A program made the position numbers and the translations under genes. A DNA stretch of 64,000 nt from Nocardia abscessus (GTDB taxonomy: Bacteria; Actinomycetota; Actinomycetes; Mycobacteriales; Mycobacteriaceae), in NCBI RefSeq assembly GCF_015477775.1, contig NZ_JADLQO010000020.1, positions 62,001-126,000 of the forward strand, read 5' to 3'. The stretch's first letter is position 1. The number at the start of each line of letters is the position of its first letter. The notes under the pieces are model-generated. The model saw only the letters and a program-made list of their open reading frames with translations, was not told the DNA's origin and did not search any database. Below, piece after piece: positions 42,067 through 51,193 of this stretch.

Positions 42067-42388
42067 GCCCGCGGGCAAACTCCCGGTCGACCGGCAATTC
42101 GGCCCATATGCAGACACGATCGCGGGTGGTTGTGACCGATACGGCCCAACCACCCGCTCACGTCGTATCTGTGGTCGCGTTTGCCGCCCAGAACGTCGGA
42201 AATCACCCTTGCTTGGGTGACCCTTCGAGTTCGACAGACCACTCGGGCTGCCCCCCCCTGCGCACCCACGGTCAGACGCACTGCGCGGACACTCGAACCG
42301 ATGCAGCACCACTACAGCTATCGGTTTTCGGCAGCGTCGCGCGGGTACCACGTGCACGTTGGGGACGGAAACGGGTAAGGAATCGATC
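42067..42388. other. Intergenic region without a gene
   Basis: 322 bp between the reductase gene and the DUF2945 gene. It holds one strong hairpin at 42122-42157. No credible reading frame is seen. The last 100 bp are expected to carry the promoter of the DUF2945/DUF3140 pair, but no clear boxes stand out. Confidence 0.6.
42122..42157 (+). terminator. Hairpin, likely transcription terminator
   Basis: GCGGGTGGTTG and CAACCACCCGC form a perfect 11-bp stem with a 14-nt loop, 56 bp after the reductase stop. There is no U-tract, as is common for actinobacterial terminators. Confidence 0.55.
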
Positions 42389-42604
42389 ATGAGCAAACGA
42401 TCGTTCAGCAAAGGCGACAAAGTCGAATGGGACAGCCACGGCAGCACTACAGAGGGCAAGGTAGAAGAAGAGATCACGTCAGACACCGAGGCGGCCGGCC
42501 GGACCGTACGGGCATCCGAAGAAGATCCCCAGTATCGGGTGCGGAGTGCGAAAAGCGGTCGTGATGCGGTGCACAAACCAGACGCTCTACGTCACAAAGA
42601 CTGA
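42389..42604 (+). CDS. DUF2945 (TUDOR-like hypervirulence-associated) small protein
   Basis: 71 residues from ATG 42389, with AAGGA 8 nt upstream; the ORF extends 10 codons further without a site. FSKGDKVEWDSHGSTTEGKVEEEIT and QYRVRSAKSGRDAVHKPDALRH are the two blocks of the DUF2945 family, a small beta-barrel (TUDOR-like). The molecular role is not known; the family name comes from a fungal hypervirulence context. It is followed after 19 nt by a DUF3140 gene, and this pair recurs in actinobacteria. Confidence 0.85.
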   Translation: MSKRSFSKGDKVEWDSHGSTTEGKVEEEITSDTEAAGRTVRASEEDPQYRVRSAKSGRDAVHKPDALRHKD

Positions 42605-42623
42605 CATCGAAAGCGGGATCGCC

Positions 42624-42953
42624 ATGACGACGGACAACAAAGATACCCGCACGCAATTCGACAATATCGTCAATATGACGGCAAAAGAGCTACGCCGGTG
42701 GCTCGACACCGACGAGTCGAAGTCGGTGGGACAGAAACCGCAAGACGGCAGCGAGTCGACCGGGCACGCCAGCGGCCGCCGCATCGTGGACATCCTCGAG
42801 AAAAACGAACTGACCGACGATGATTACGCCCATATGCGCAAAGTCGTCGGCTACGCGCATCGCCACCTGGAGCAACGCCCCTCCGGGGAAATCGAGAACA
42901 GTAAATGGCGATACTCGCTGATGAACTGGGGCCACGATCCGTTGAAAAGCTGA
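42624..42953 (+). CDS. DUF3140 protein
   Basis: 109 residues from ATG 42624 (MTTDNKDTR). The ORF extends 26 codons upstream into the DUF2945 gene, but the conserved part begins FDNIVNMTAKELRRWLDTDESKSVG. RIVDILEKNELTDDDYAHMRKVVGYAHRHLEQRP and SLMNWGHDPLK complete the family pattern, including the C-terminal NWGHD block. Probably a DNA- or nucleoid-associated helper protein, which is conjecture. It is co-transcribed with the DUF2945 gene. Nothing unusual. Confidence 0.85.
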   Translation: MTTDNKDTRTQFDNIVNMTAKELRRWLDTDESKSVGQKPQDGSESTGHASGRRIVDILEKNELTDDDYAHMRKVVGYAHRHLEQRPSGEIENSKWRYSLMNWGHDPLKS

Positions 42954-43812
42954 CGGCCGCGAACAGCGGCGCGGACGTCGGGACCTCGACCTCAACGGTT
43001 GAGAGTTCCGGCGAAAGCAACGACCCTCGCCGCCTTCGAAGGGCGGAAGCGCCGAAGGCTGCCGCATCGGCGGCAGTATCGGCTAGCTACACCATCTATG
43101 TCACCTCGAATATCCGGGACAGCAAATATCGCGCAACGCGCTTCGGTTTGCCGCGCCGTACTGGCGGAAAGCCGGGCATCCGGGTTTACGTGTCGATCCT
43201 GGTTGATCTCGGGCGCAGGTGGGCATCACCACTCTCTATGCACTCGGCTGGACGGTCCGTATTCGTATTCGTGGCCGAATCCGTGGGCGTGTCGATTTAC
43301 TCTCCGGGGATCGTCGCGACGAGCCGCCATTCGGGTTCGGGACCGGGTGCACCGGGCCGTTCCGCGCACGGAGATCGCGGCGACGACGATCCTCGCGAGC
43401 GCCAACTGCGTGCGGCCCTGCCGCTCGGTGAATGCGTCGACGCGGCACTCGGCACGGCCCCTTTGCTCACCCTGGCTCAAACCGCCGCACCTGCACCCAA
43501 CTGGCCGCTGCCGGGTAGAGCTGCCGCTGCCGAGTGGAGCGCGCGCCTCCACCGGCGAGACCGCCGACACGGCGAAGCCCAAGAATTCGCACCCTCCCCG
43601 AGTCCTCTGTGGGGCCGGGTCAGCGGTCCCCGCCGCGCCCGAGTGCAGCTCGCTCCCGGGCGCCGTCGAGGGATGCTCGAGGCGAGCGGCGCCGGAAGCC
43701 CCACACCGCCTACAAACCCCTTGCGGCTTCCCCTTCCGACTCTCGAGAATCAGCAGGTCCAGGCGCGATTTGGTCCACGCGGAGTGATCCGATAATCTTG
43801 CTGAGCACACCG
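42954..43812. other. Gene-poor stretch before tRNA-Leu
   Basis: 859 bp. Several overlapping ORFs of 190-300 codons on both strands cross it, but none starts at a ribosome site, none shows a recognisable domain, and their compositions (Arg/Pro/Ser-rich) look like GC-driven shadows. The region probably holds the tRNA promoter near its right end. No gene is supported. Confidence 0.55.
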
Positions 43813-43900
43813 GTCCGGGTGGCGGAATGGCAGACGCGCTAGCTTGAGGTGCTAGTGCCCTTTATCGGGCGTGGGGGTTCAAGTCCCCCTCCGGACACCA
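43813..43900 (+). tRNA. tRNA-Leu (anticodon GAG)
   Basis: 88 nt including an encoded CCA. The acceptor stem GTCCGGG pairs with TCCGGAC (one G-T). The anticodon arm is CTAGC-TTGAGGT-GCTAG, giving anticodon GAG. There is a long variable arm (TGCCC...GGGC), as in class II tRNAs, and the T-loop reads GTTCAAG. The 3' 22 bp also encode the end of the minus-strand serine recombinase, so the tRNA is the likely integration site of an element. Confidence 0.96.
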
Positions 43901-45618
43901 GTGCTAAACACAGGATCGGCCCCGACGACAGCTAGCTGTTGCCGGGGCCGATACGTTATGTGCAGTTGTAGGGCCTGGTAGAGGTTCGCTTTGTCCGCTC
44001 GTGCGCCTGCGGCGAGGACGGCGGCGACGTCGCCGAGTGAGTCGATGAGCTTACGAATTTCTGTTTCACTCAATCGTGGGACGTTCGGCAGGCTCTGCAA
44101 TTCTGCCTGAGCTGCAGCTTTGTCTGCTTGCGTGGCGTTCATCGCCGCAACAAGCGCTTGCGGGTCCACCCCGGCTTCGATAGCGGCGAGGTGGCGGCCG
44201 AGCCGAGCGTCGGCGTCCGCGATACGCCGCCGCAGAAGCGCTCGCTGTGTGTCGTGGTCGTTGCTGTCTTGGACGGCGAGCAGGCTGGCGATCGTGTGAT
44301 CGCGATGTCGGCGGTCGAAAAGGGTCGCCAGCCACCGGTCGATCGATGAAGAGATGATGCTTTCGCGCAAGTTGACCGTCGGTGGGTGCTCGGCCAGAGC
44401 GGGGCTGCCCGGAGCGAGGGTCTTGGCCCGGCAGCGATAGTAGACGACGCCCCTGACCACCGCGGCTTGCATCTTGCGACCGCAGGCCTCGCAGCGGACC
44501 AGACCCCGCAACAGGTAGTCGCGGGGTGAGTTCTGCCGTGTGCGTTCGAGGCGGCCGCGGGCTCGGTTGCCGGTGCCTGCTCGCCGCTTGCGCAGCAGCT
44601 GGGCTTCGGTGAAGGTTTGCACCGACACGATGGCCGGGTGCGCGGGCTTCTTCGACCGCACGATCCGATGATTCGGCGACCTCCGGAAGCGAATGACGTT
44701 GCCAGCAGCAGCATCATCCGGGTCGAGGAGCTCTTCTTGTTTAGTCCACCGCCCGAACACCGCATAGCCGGTGTAACGGGGATTCTGCAGAATCGCGGCA
44801 ACCGTACTAGCTTGCCAACCGTCCTGTGAGCGGTGACGATTCTGCTCCGGCCTGTGCGCTGATGGGCAGGGCACACCTTCCCGGTTGAGTGCGATGGCGA
44901 TGGCTTTGTCTCCGCGGCCGGCGAGGTAGTCACGAAAGATCCGCTGCACCACCGGGGCGGTGCTCACATCGAGTGAAAGGATCCGCAGCTTCAACCCGTC
45001 GGAGGCGCGGTTGGGGTTCGGGTGCGGTGGACCGTCGACTACCACGTACCCGTACGGTGGTCGGCCGCCTTGGTGTCGGCCTTCGTTGAGGACTTGAGCG
45101 TCCATGCTGGCGCGGGTGCGCTGCTGAACATGCTGGCGCTCGGACTCACTGAGCCCGCCGAGCATGCTCATCATCATCGAATGCGTGACATTGCGCGGAT
45201 CGAAGCGTCCCCCGAGCTCGGGCACCCACACGTCCACCCCATGCGCTAGCAGGCGCGGCGCGACCAGACTGAACTGGTTACCGAACCAACACCGAGTCCC
45301 CTCGCCGACAACGATCGCCGTCCAGCCTCGGGCCGGATTCTTCAGATCCGCCAGCAGCCGCGCAGCTTCCCGGCGGCGATGCCAGGGCACCGACCGTGAT
45401 TGGCCGATGTCGAAGTAGTCGGCGACGATGGACGCTTCGGAGACGAACTTTTCCGCATTGCCCCGCTGCCACAGATACGAGGTCTCCGGATCCTGATTGT
45501 CTTCGGTCGAGCAGCGCCCGTAGAACGCGAACCGCTGGTCACCGCCGCTTTCGTCGGTTTCGGGGACGATTCCCAACAGTTCGTCGAGCACGGCCCACTC
45601 GTTTGGCTGGTTTGGCAT
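43879..45618 (-). CDS. Large serine recombinase (integrase)
   Basis: 579 residues from ATG 45616-45618, preceded by GGGAGGA; the ORF extends 24 codons upstream without a site. The N-terminal resolvase domain has FAFYGRCSTED with the nucleophilic Ser at about residue 37. A Recombinase domain follows (AIALNREGVPCPS, GWQASTVAAILQNPRYTGYAVFGRW), then a zinc ribbon with CEACGRKM and YYRC, and a coiled-coil-rich tail. These enzymes integrate and excise phages or islands between attP and attB. The stop codon lies in the 3' end of tRNA-Leu, so attL or attR probably overlaps the gene end. No second copy of the tRNA end is seen in the window. The excision partner is not identified. Confidence 0.93.
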   Translation of the reverse strand: MPNQPNEWAVLDELLGIVPETDESGGDQRFAFYGRCSTEDNQDPETSYLWQRGNAEKFVSEASIVADYFDIGQSRSVPWHRRREAARLLADLKNPARGWTAIVVGEGTRCWFGNQFSLVAPRLLAHGVDVWVPELGGRFDPRNVTHSMMMSMLGGLSESERQHVQQRTRASMDAQVLNEGRHQGGRPPYGYVVVDGPPHPNPNRASDGLKLRILSLDVSTAPVVQRIFRDYLAGRGDKAIAIALNREGVPCPSAHRPEQNRHRSQDGWQASTVAAILQNPRYTGYAVFGRWTKQEELLDPDDAAAGNVIRFRRSPNHRIVRSKKPAHPAIVSVQTFTEAQLLRKRRAGTGNRARGRLERTRQNSPRDYLLRGLVRCEACGRKMQAAVVRGVVYYRCRAKTLAPGSPALAEHPPTVNLRESIISSSIDRWLATLFDRRHRDHTIASLLAVQDSNDHDTQRALLRRRIADADARLGRHLAAIEAGVDPQALVAAMNATQADKAAAQAELQSLPNVPRLSETEIRKLIDSLGDVAAVLAAGARADKANLYQALQLHITYRPRQQLAVVGADPVFSTGVRRGT

Positions 45619-45787
45619 CGTCCTCCCTCTCGATGGGGTGTTCACGTGCATGTCGAAGCAGAATCTGAAGCAGCGCCCTAGCCGCGTCATCGGTCAACTC
45701 AGGCGGGCCATCGGGGCAGACGACTTCGATGATGCCAGGCCCATCCGCGCGCTGGTTAACCTCGCGATTGCTGGGGTCAGTGCACAT
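45539..45787 (-). CDS. Small acidic-to-basic protein upstream of the recombinase, unknown function
   Basis: 82 residues if started at ATG 45785-45787 (MCTDPSNREVNQ). The middle part VVCPDGPPELTDDAARALLQILLRHARE looks like a real helical protein, and the C-terminus is strongly Arg/Lys-rich. It overlaps the recombinase start by 80 bp in another frame. Short ORFs placed this way are frequent before actinobacterial serine recombinases, and the ORF could be translationally coupled or a directionality factor; both are guesses. The ribosome site is weak. The ORF extends 30 codons further upstream. Confidence 0.5.
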   Translation of the reverse strand: MCTDPSNREVNQRADGPGIIEVVCPDGPPELTDDAARALLQILLRHAREHPIEREDDAKPAKRVGRARRTVGNRPRNRRKRR

Positions 45788-46990
45788 GATGAGCACCGGT
45801 GGATGTGAAGCGTACCGACGGATTGCAGATTGCTTGGTGCTCGGAACGCGCAGACCGGTATCGGAAGGCTTGTGCATCCACCGTCAGCCTGGCCGCTTGG
45901 TTCGCAGCAATGGCTGCAGTCCAACGGATGCGGCAGCGCAAACACGTGCTGCTACAAGCTGCTTCGTTGAATCTGACGCCCGTGCCAGTGATCGCGTTCG
46001 GAGGAGTCTTCGTCGGCCCCTGAGCCTCATGGGCTGGCGACATATGAAATCGGTGCCAGTGCCCATCATCTCCGCGATTTGCACCACGGTATGGGCAAGG
46101 GCGGATCAGCGACATAAACGCGCATGATCCAGTCAGCAGCCGGGACGAGGGCATGGCTCTCCTGTCCGCCCATCTGCTGATTCTCCCTCCGCTCAGCCTA
46201 CCGAAACGAAAGCTCGACGTTGTTGTCTTACGCGGCTCGGTATCGTGTTGTTTCGACGATGACAAGCTCTGTTACGGCGACCGCGTGCTCGATACGAGTT
46301 GTCCTGCAGCACTGTGGACGTCCCCGTAGTGAGTTCGATGACGGGTGCACTGCCATACCAGGCCGAGTCAGCCAACACGTGATTCGTTGGTGGAAAAGCG
46401 TTTTCGATGCCGGGCAACCCGTTGCCGGTGTTTGCACCCAGTGCAGCGATGTAGGCGGGTGCGGTCGGTAGCCGGCGCCGATTCACAACTCGCCCACCAC
46501 GCAGCCTTGTGAAGCTGCTTCCGAGTAAATCGGAGGGACTGCAGATGCAGGCGACGAAGCGAGGGCAGTCCAACCGCGGTACGGCGACAGCCGCGGACCC
46601 GCGAGCAATGGATTCGCAGTCCACGGCTTCCTGAGCTGTTCGACCAGCTTCGGAGACATCCTGTTCCATGCTTTCACCAGCGTCAACGCAACATAGAGCC
46701 GAACACCACGGATACTGTCGGATTCGGGCATATGCGAGGAGTTTGCGATGAAAACAGGCAGTAAATGGACACCTTCGGGAGGAAGCATGCGTGGTTGCGC
46801 GCCGAGCCAGTGGCCGCGTGGCCTTGGATAGTGGAGCCGCAATGCTGTCTGCGCGGCGACGCCATCGACTCCTCGATCAGCAAGCGATGAGGTACGCGTG
46901 CGGGTGCGTAAACACCTTTAGTCCCAGCACCCGCTACTTCGGCCACCCGCAACAGCTCAATGGAATCGTTCAAGCCTGCACATTCGACTG
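45788..46990. other. Decayed region without a supported gene
   Basis: About 1.2 kb between the recombinase pair and the first CRISPR leader. Short minus-strand ORFs in different frames (46193-46669, 46483-46842, 46683-46973) overlap and could be pieces of one broken gene, but no family motif is recognisable. Base composition is less GC-biased than in the PKS. Probably eroded island DNA. Confidence 0.5.
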
Positions 46991-47105
46991 TCGACCAAGA
47001 TCGATCAGCGACACGCCGTACTTACAAGCGCTACCGTAGGTCTGCTGCAAACCCCGTATTCTGCCACCCGCGAAGAAGGCCTCCCACCAGCAGCTTTACC
47101 CTGGG
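46991..47105 (+). promoter_or_regulatory. CRISPR leader of array 1
   Basis: About 115 bp directly before the first repeat of array 1. It aligns with the sequence before array 3: both begin GACCAAGATC, share ACACGCCG, and end TTTACCCTGGG at the repeat border. This fixes the array direction as plus and marks the leader-proximal (newest) end. Confidence 0.85.
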
Positions 47106-47267
47106 GTCCTCATCGCCCCCTGCGAGGGTTGGCAACGTGCTGTGCCGCACCATGGCGGCGATGTAGGCAGGTCCTCATCGCCCCTGCGAGGGTTGGCAAC
47201 ACGATTTCCGGGCCTTTTTCACCGACCCATGCCAGGCGTCCTCATCACCCCTGCGAGGGTTGGCAAC
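47106..47267 (+). CRISPR. CRISPR array 1, leader-proximal part (3 repeats)
   Basis: Repeats at 47106 (31 nt, one extra C), 47171 and 47238, with spacers of 34 and 37 nt. The 30-nt repeat begins GTCCTCATCG, contains the hairpin CCCTGCGAGGG and ends GGTTGGCAAC. The third spacer is interrupted by IS21 three bases in. The array continues at 51224. Confidence 0.97.
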
Positions 47268-47270
47268 ATG
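47266..47270. repeat. IS21 target-site duplication, left copy (ACATG)
   Basis: ACATG here equals 51189-51193. The first two bases are the last two bases of a CRISPR repeat, so insertion was at a repeat-spacer border. Confidence 0.85.
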
Positions 47271-47336
47271 TGTCAACGTCGGTCGAATCGTGACCCGGCT
47301 TGTTCGCTGGAATCTTGACCCACCCTTTGGTTGGTT

Positions 47337-48134
47337 TCAGTCGTTGGTTTTGGCCGCGGGGACGCGGCCGAGGTCTCGGTCTTTGAGGCGGTAGCTGTCT
47401 CCCTTCATCGAGATGACTTCGGCGTGGTGGACGAGGCGGTCGATCATGGCTGCGGCGACGACGTCGTCGCCAAAGACTTCGCCCCAGCGGCCGAAGGGCT
47501 TGTTGCTGGTGACGATCAGGCTTGCGCGTTCGTAGCGAGATGAGACGAGCTGAAAGAACAGGTTCGCCGCCTCGGCTTCGAAGGGGATGTAGCCGACCTC
47601 GTCGATGACGATCAACGGAATCCGGCCGAGCTTGATCAGCTCTGCCTGCAGTTTTCCGGCGTGGTGAGCCTCGGCCAGCCGCGAGACCCATTCGGATGCG
47701 GTGGCGAAAGCGACCCGGTGACCGGCTTGGCAGGCGCGGATCCCGAGCCCGATGGACAGGTGAGTTTTGCCGGTGCCGGGTGGCCCGAGGAACACGACGT
47801 TTTCTTTGGCGGTGATGAAGTCCAGAGTGCCGAGATGGGTGATGGTGTCGCGTTTGAGAGAGCGTTGATGATCGAAGTCGAACTCCTCGAGGGCTTTGCG
47901 AGCGGGGAAGCGAGCCGATCGGATGCGTCCCTCACCACCGTGAGACTCGCGGGCAGAGACCTCGCGCTGCAGGCAGGCAGCCAGGAATTCCTCGTGGGTC
48001 CAGTTCTCTGCGCGGGCGCGTTCGGCCAGGCGTTCGACGGCGCCGCCAAGAGTGGGTGCTTTCAAAGCTCTGGCGAGGTAGGCGATTTCGGAGGCCATAT
48101 TGCGCGAGGTGTTCGTTGCGGTCTTGGTGGCCAT
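47337..48134 (-). CDS. istB: IS21 helper ATPase IstB
   Basis: 265 residues from ATG 48132-48134. AAA+ ATPase that loads and activates the IstA transposase: Walker A GPPGTGKTHL near residue 115, Walker B LIVIDEVGYIPF near residue 180, sensor region SLIVTSNKPFGRWGEVFGD. Its start shares one base with the istA stop (TGATG), the usual coupled istA-istB arrangement. The ORF continues 61 codons upstream over istA, but the conserved N-terminus and the coupling fix this start. It appears intact. Confidence 0.95.
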   Translation of the reverse strand: MATKTATNTSRNMASEIAYLARALKAPTLGGAVERLAERARAENWTHEEFLAACLQREVSARESHGGEGRIRSARFPARKALEEFDFDHQRSLKRDTITHLGTLDFITAKENVVFLGPPGTGKTHLSIGLGIRACQAGHRVAFATASEWVSRLAEAHHAGKLQAELIKLGRIPLIVIDEVGYIPFEAEAANLFFQLVSSRYERASLIVTSNKPFGRWGEVFGDDVVAAAMIDRLVHHAEVISMKGDSYRLKDRDLGRVPAAKTND

Positions 48135-49408
48135 CAGGCGATTTCCTCGCTGCTGCTCGCCTCGTCGAGGTCGAACATGCGGTCGTAGTCGGAGAGGTTT
48201 CGGTGCTCGACTTCGGTGTCGATCGCGGGGACCGAGACCAGGCGCCGGGCGTTGCGCAAGTCCGCTGCCGCAGCGGCGTGCCCGGCGTCGGTGATGGACT
48301 GGTGATCGGCCCAGCATCGCCGGTGACGACCCAGTTCTGCACCAGCGCAGGTGATCACAACCTCGTCGAGATCAGCGCGGACCTCGACTCGGCGTCCGAC
48401 CGCGGCCGGATGGACCGAATAGTCGTTGGAGTCCAAGCGGACGTAGTGATCGCGTGGCAGCCGGGTGGTGAAACGCCAGCCGGTGACCGGATCCACCGGC
48501 GGCAACATCAGCATCGCGGCCCGGTCAGCGTCCCAGCGATCGACCGGGCGACAACCCAGGCGGCGATGGTGACGGTGATTGGCCCGAACCAGCCAGTTGG
48601 CAAGCTGAGCATTGAAATCTGCAGGACCAGCGAACGACCGGCCCGGCAGAAACGACGTCTCGAGATAGCCGTTCGCCCGTTCCACCAAGCCTTTGGCTTC
48701 AGGATCTCTGGGCCGGCACTGCAGAACCTTGATGCCCAGCGAGCCGCGGAACGCGTTCATCGTCTCGGTCAGCTGCGGTTTGCCGCCTCGCCACTGGCCG
48801 ACCGCAGCCTCGTTGTCCCAGACCAGCATCTTCGGGACCCTGCCCCATGCCGAGATCAACGCCCAATGCCCCGCCAACAGATCCGGGCTCTGCCGCGTCG
48901 GGATCATCACCGCGGTCATCACCCGCGAATACCCGGTCACCATCACCAGCACAGGTGGGCGCCCGATATGACCGAACCCCAGCGGAACATCCACCGGTGG
49001 GAACCACAGATCACACTGCGCCAACTCGCCAGGCTGATACTCCGTGCGCGATGCTGGATCCACCGGCTTGAACAACGGCCGCAACGCCTGCACCCGTTCG
49101 AAGAACACCGTCCGGCCACGCTGCCAGCCGACACGCTCCATGATCACCGTCGTGGGCATATCCGGAAACTCGGCCAGCACCGCCCGGATCGCCGGCTCGA
49201 ACTCATCCACCACCGACCCACGCGGCCTGCGCTGATACCGCGGCGGCTCATGCGAAGCCAATGCCTTCTTCACAGTGTTCTTCGAAATCTTCAACCGGCG
49301 AGCTATCGCCCGAATCGCCATCCCCTCCGAGCGATGCAACCGGCGGATCTCCGCCCAGTCCTCCACGTTCAGCACCTCATGATCGTTCACGGGTGGGTCA
49401 ACATTCAC
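48134..49408 (-). CDS. istA: IS21 transposase IstA
   Basis: 424 residues. N-terminal helix-turn-helix (WAEIRRLHRSEGMAIRAIARRLKISKNTVKKAL, here only partly conserved around residues 18-50), then an rve-type DDE core: QCDLWFPP near residue 150 (first Asp), VWDNEAAVGQW near residue 215 (second Asp), and LVERANGYLE near residue 265 (Glu). The C-terminal beta-barrel region follows. Appears full length. The ATG is only 25 bp from the ISL3 insertion at 49433, so its original promoter and the outer part of the IS end are separated from it; expression would now depend on ISL3 sequences. Confidence 0.93.
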   Translation of the reverse strand: MNVDPPVNDHEVLNVEDWAEIRRLHRSEGMAIRAIARRLKISKNTVKKALASHEPPRYQRRPRGSVVDEFEPAIRAVLAEFPDMPTTVIMERVGWQRGRTVFFERVQALRPLFKPVDPASRTEYQPGELAQCDLWFPPVDVPLGFGHIGRPPVLVMVTGYSRVMTAVMIPTRQSPDLLAGHWALISAWGRVPKMLVWDNEAAVGQWRGGKPQLTETMNAFRGSLGIKVLQCRPRDPEAKGLVERANGYLETSFLPGRSFAGPADFNAQLANWLVRANHRHHRRLGCRPVDRWDADRAAMLMLPPVDPVTGWRFTTRLPRDHYVRLDSNDYSVHPAAVGRRVEVRADLDEVVITCAGAELGRHRRCWADHQSITDAGHAAAAADLRNARRLVSVPAIDTEVEHRNLSDYDRMFDLDEASSSEEIA

Positions 49409-49432
49409 CCGGAACCAGAGGGTCAGTATTCA

Positions 49433-51167
49433 GGATCTGGCACAAATTCCGTGATTCGGCTGGTCCGGGTCGCTCAGTCGCTCAACAGGATTCGCTTCCG
49501 AAGAAGGTCTGGTTTCGCGCGCCCGAACATCTGGCGTTTGATCATCTTGATGCGGTTGACATGCCCTTCGACTGGCCCACTGTTCCAGGGCAGGGTCAGG
49601 CCGGCGGTCACCGCGTCGAAGTCGCGGCGCAGGCCACGGACGAATGAGTGCAGGGCTGGTAGGTCGTCGGCGTCGACGGCTTTCATCCATTGCTCCAGTT
49701 CACGGCCGCGTAGCTGGCGCATCATCGTTGCGAAGGCCCGGATGTGACCGGCCAGGCCAGTGAGTTCGGGGCTGGCAGTGAGGATCGCATCGAGCCGCTG
49801 CCGATCATCGGGATCGAGGCTGGTGGGGTCGCTCATAAGCCAGCTCACGACACGACGCACCGACGGCGGCTTGCGGACAGCGCGAGGAATCTGGCCAATC
49901 GTCCGGAACGGGTGGAGGTAGTTCATCACGATCTTCGGTCCGCCGCGGTAACCGAGGGCCTTGATCTCGTGGAATAGCTCGGTGGCATTGGTGCAGCCCT
50001 CGTTCCATCGCTGATGCAGGTAGGGCTTGAACTCCTCGAGTAGACTCCGGCGTTGCCCGGTGCCGGTGTTGACCAGCAACTCCTCGACGGTGGCGGCCCG
50101 TGCGAAACGTCGAACGGTTCCCCGGGCAAGACCGAGCTGAGCGCTGATCGACCGCAGGCTCACGCCGTCGGCGAGAAGTGTGTGGATCGTGGCATAATGT
50201 GCGCGTGTCCGCACGGCCCATTTGTCCGTCCGGTCCGGCGGTGGCGCAACGACTTCGGGAATCGGGATCTCCTGCCGATCCGTGCTGTCTGAATCGGTGT
50301 CGCCTTCGGGGGCGGTGATGGTGTCGAGGCAGTTTCGGTATCGGGCCACGACGCGCTCGACTGCCTCGCCGAGGTTGTGCCAGATGTGCCAACGGTCCGC
50401 GACCTGCAGAGCGTCGGGCGCGCCGTCCGCGATGCCTTCGGCGTAGGCGCCGGCGCGGTCGCGACACACGATCTCGACGCCGGGATGGGCACGCAGCCAG
50501 GCGGCCAGGGTTGCGGCGGTCCGGTCACCGAGCACGTCGACTGGTCGCCGGGTCTCGATGTCGATCAGGATTGTTCCGTAGTGGTGCCCGCGACGAAGGG
50601 CAAAGTCGTCGACGCCGAGCACGCGCGGGGTCGCCAGGTCCGGATCAGGCAGCGCCCGGATCTGCCGCAGCAGCGTCATCCGGCTGACCGTGGCCGCCAG
50701 ATGCCGAGTCATGCGGGCTCCCGGGCGACCACCCAAGGCCAGTGCGACCGCGCGCAGCAGGCGTTGCAGGACGGCGGTGCGCCGCGCATGCCGCGCTGCC
50801 AGCATTGGCACCTGTTCGGCGAAAGTCCTTCTCCCGCAGTCGGAGTTGTCACAAAACAATCGCCTCACTCGCAACCGGATCACCACCTCCCTGCCGGTGA
50901 TCGCGGTGTCGGACAATCGGCGTCCGTAGCGACTGTGGACTCGGCGTGACAACGCGCCGCATCCTGGGCACACGGCTGGTTCGTCACCCGTCCTCGCATC
51001 GATTCGCACCCGAACCCCGGCCGAGTCCACACCGTCGATCCTCAGCCCATCCAGATGCGGGAACAGGACCGCCATCGGTCCAAGATCAGAACACCGGCCA
51101 CATGATCGATTATCAAGCGCGCGTTGGCAATCCGGGTCGTGTCAATCACGCAAACCGTGCCAGATCC
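49433..51167 (-). mobile_element. ISL3-family insertion sequence
   Basis: 1,735 bp. Terminal inverted repeats of about 24 bp begin GGATCTGGCAC on both ends (49433-49456 and 51144-51167). A perfect 8-bp duplication AGTATTCA flanks it (49425-49432 and 51168-51175), the duplication size expected for ISL3. It lies in the right end of the IS21 element, so it arrived after it. It carries one complete transposase gene. Confidence 0.96.
49474..51075 (-). CDS. ISL3-family transposase
   Basis: 533 residues. N-terminal zinc ribbon (CPGCGAL and CDNSDCGRRTF), helix-turn-helix region, then the DDE core: LGVDDFALRRGHHYGTILID near residue 160 (first Asp), VCRDRAGAYAEGI near residue 207 (second Asp) and PVEGHVNRIKMIKRQMFGRA near residue 505 (Glu). 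A helical insert with a second HTH-like segment (LADGVSLRSISAQLGLARGTVRRF) lies between. Complete ORF with no frameshift. The C-terminal 93 residues are closely matched by the remnant at 62811-63095. Confidence 0.95.
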   Translation of the reverse strand: MAVLFPHLDGLRIDGVDSAGVRVRIDARTGDEPAVCPGCGALSRRVHSRYGRRLSDTAITGREVVIRLRVRRLFCDNSDCGRRTFAEQVPMLAARHARRTAVLQRLLRAVALALGGRPGARMTRHLAATVSRMTLLRQIRALPDPDLATPRVLGVDDFALRRGHHYGTILIDIETRRPVDVLGDRTAATLAAWLRAHPGVEIVCRDRAGAYAEGIADGAPDALQVADRWHIWHNLGEAVERVVARYRNCLDTITAPEGDTDSDSTDRQEIPIPEVVAPPPDRTDKWAVRTRAHYATIHTLLADGVSLRSISAQLGLARGTVRRFARAATVEELLVNTGTGQRRSLLEEFKPYLHQRWNEGCTNATELFHEIKALGYRGGPKIVMNYLHPFRTIGQIPRAVRKPPSVRRVVSWLMSDPTSLDPDDRQRLDAILTASPELTGLAGHIRAFATMMRQLRGRELEQWMKAVDADDLPALHSFVRGLRRDFDAVTAGLTLPWNSGPVEGHVNRIKMIKRQMFGRAKPDLLRKRILLSD

Positions 51168-51188
51168 AGTATTCAGCCGGACGCGACA

Positions 51189-51193
51189 ACATG
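51189..51193. repeat. IS21 target-site duplication, right copy (ACATG)
   Basis: Second copy of ACATG, after which the interrupted CRISPR spacer resumes. The rebuilt spacer is 33 nt (51191-51223), within the size range of its neighbours. Confidence 0.85.

Larger units (their letters stand above)
47271..51188 (-). mobile_element. IS21-family insertion sequence, itself interrupted by ISL3
   Basis: The ends start TGTCAACG (left) and TGTCGCG (right, on the minus strand) and match imperfectly over about 54 bp, including TTGACCCACCC on the inner side; repeated TGACCC blocks are typical of IS21 ends. It carries istA and istB, and the 5-bp duplication ACATG flanks it. Without the ISL3 insert and one copy of its 8-bp duplication, it is about 2.18 kb. 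It inserted into spacer 3 of CRISPR array 1. Confidence 0.9.

Noticed and set aside
42905..43795. Possible protein of 296 codons between DUF3140 and tRNA-Leu
   Set aside because: It begins inside the DUF3140 gene in another frame, has no start signal and no recognisable domain.
46193..46973. Possible broken transposase or replication gene before array 1
   Set aside because: Three short frames could be joined, but no motif (DDE, HTH or other) is convincing, so no family was assigned.
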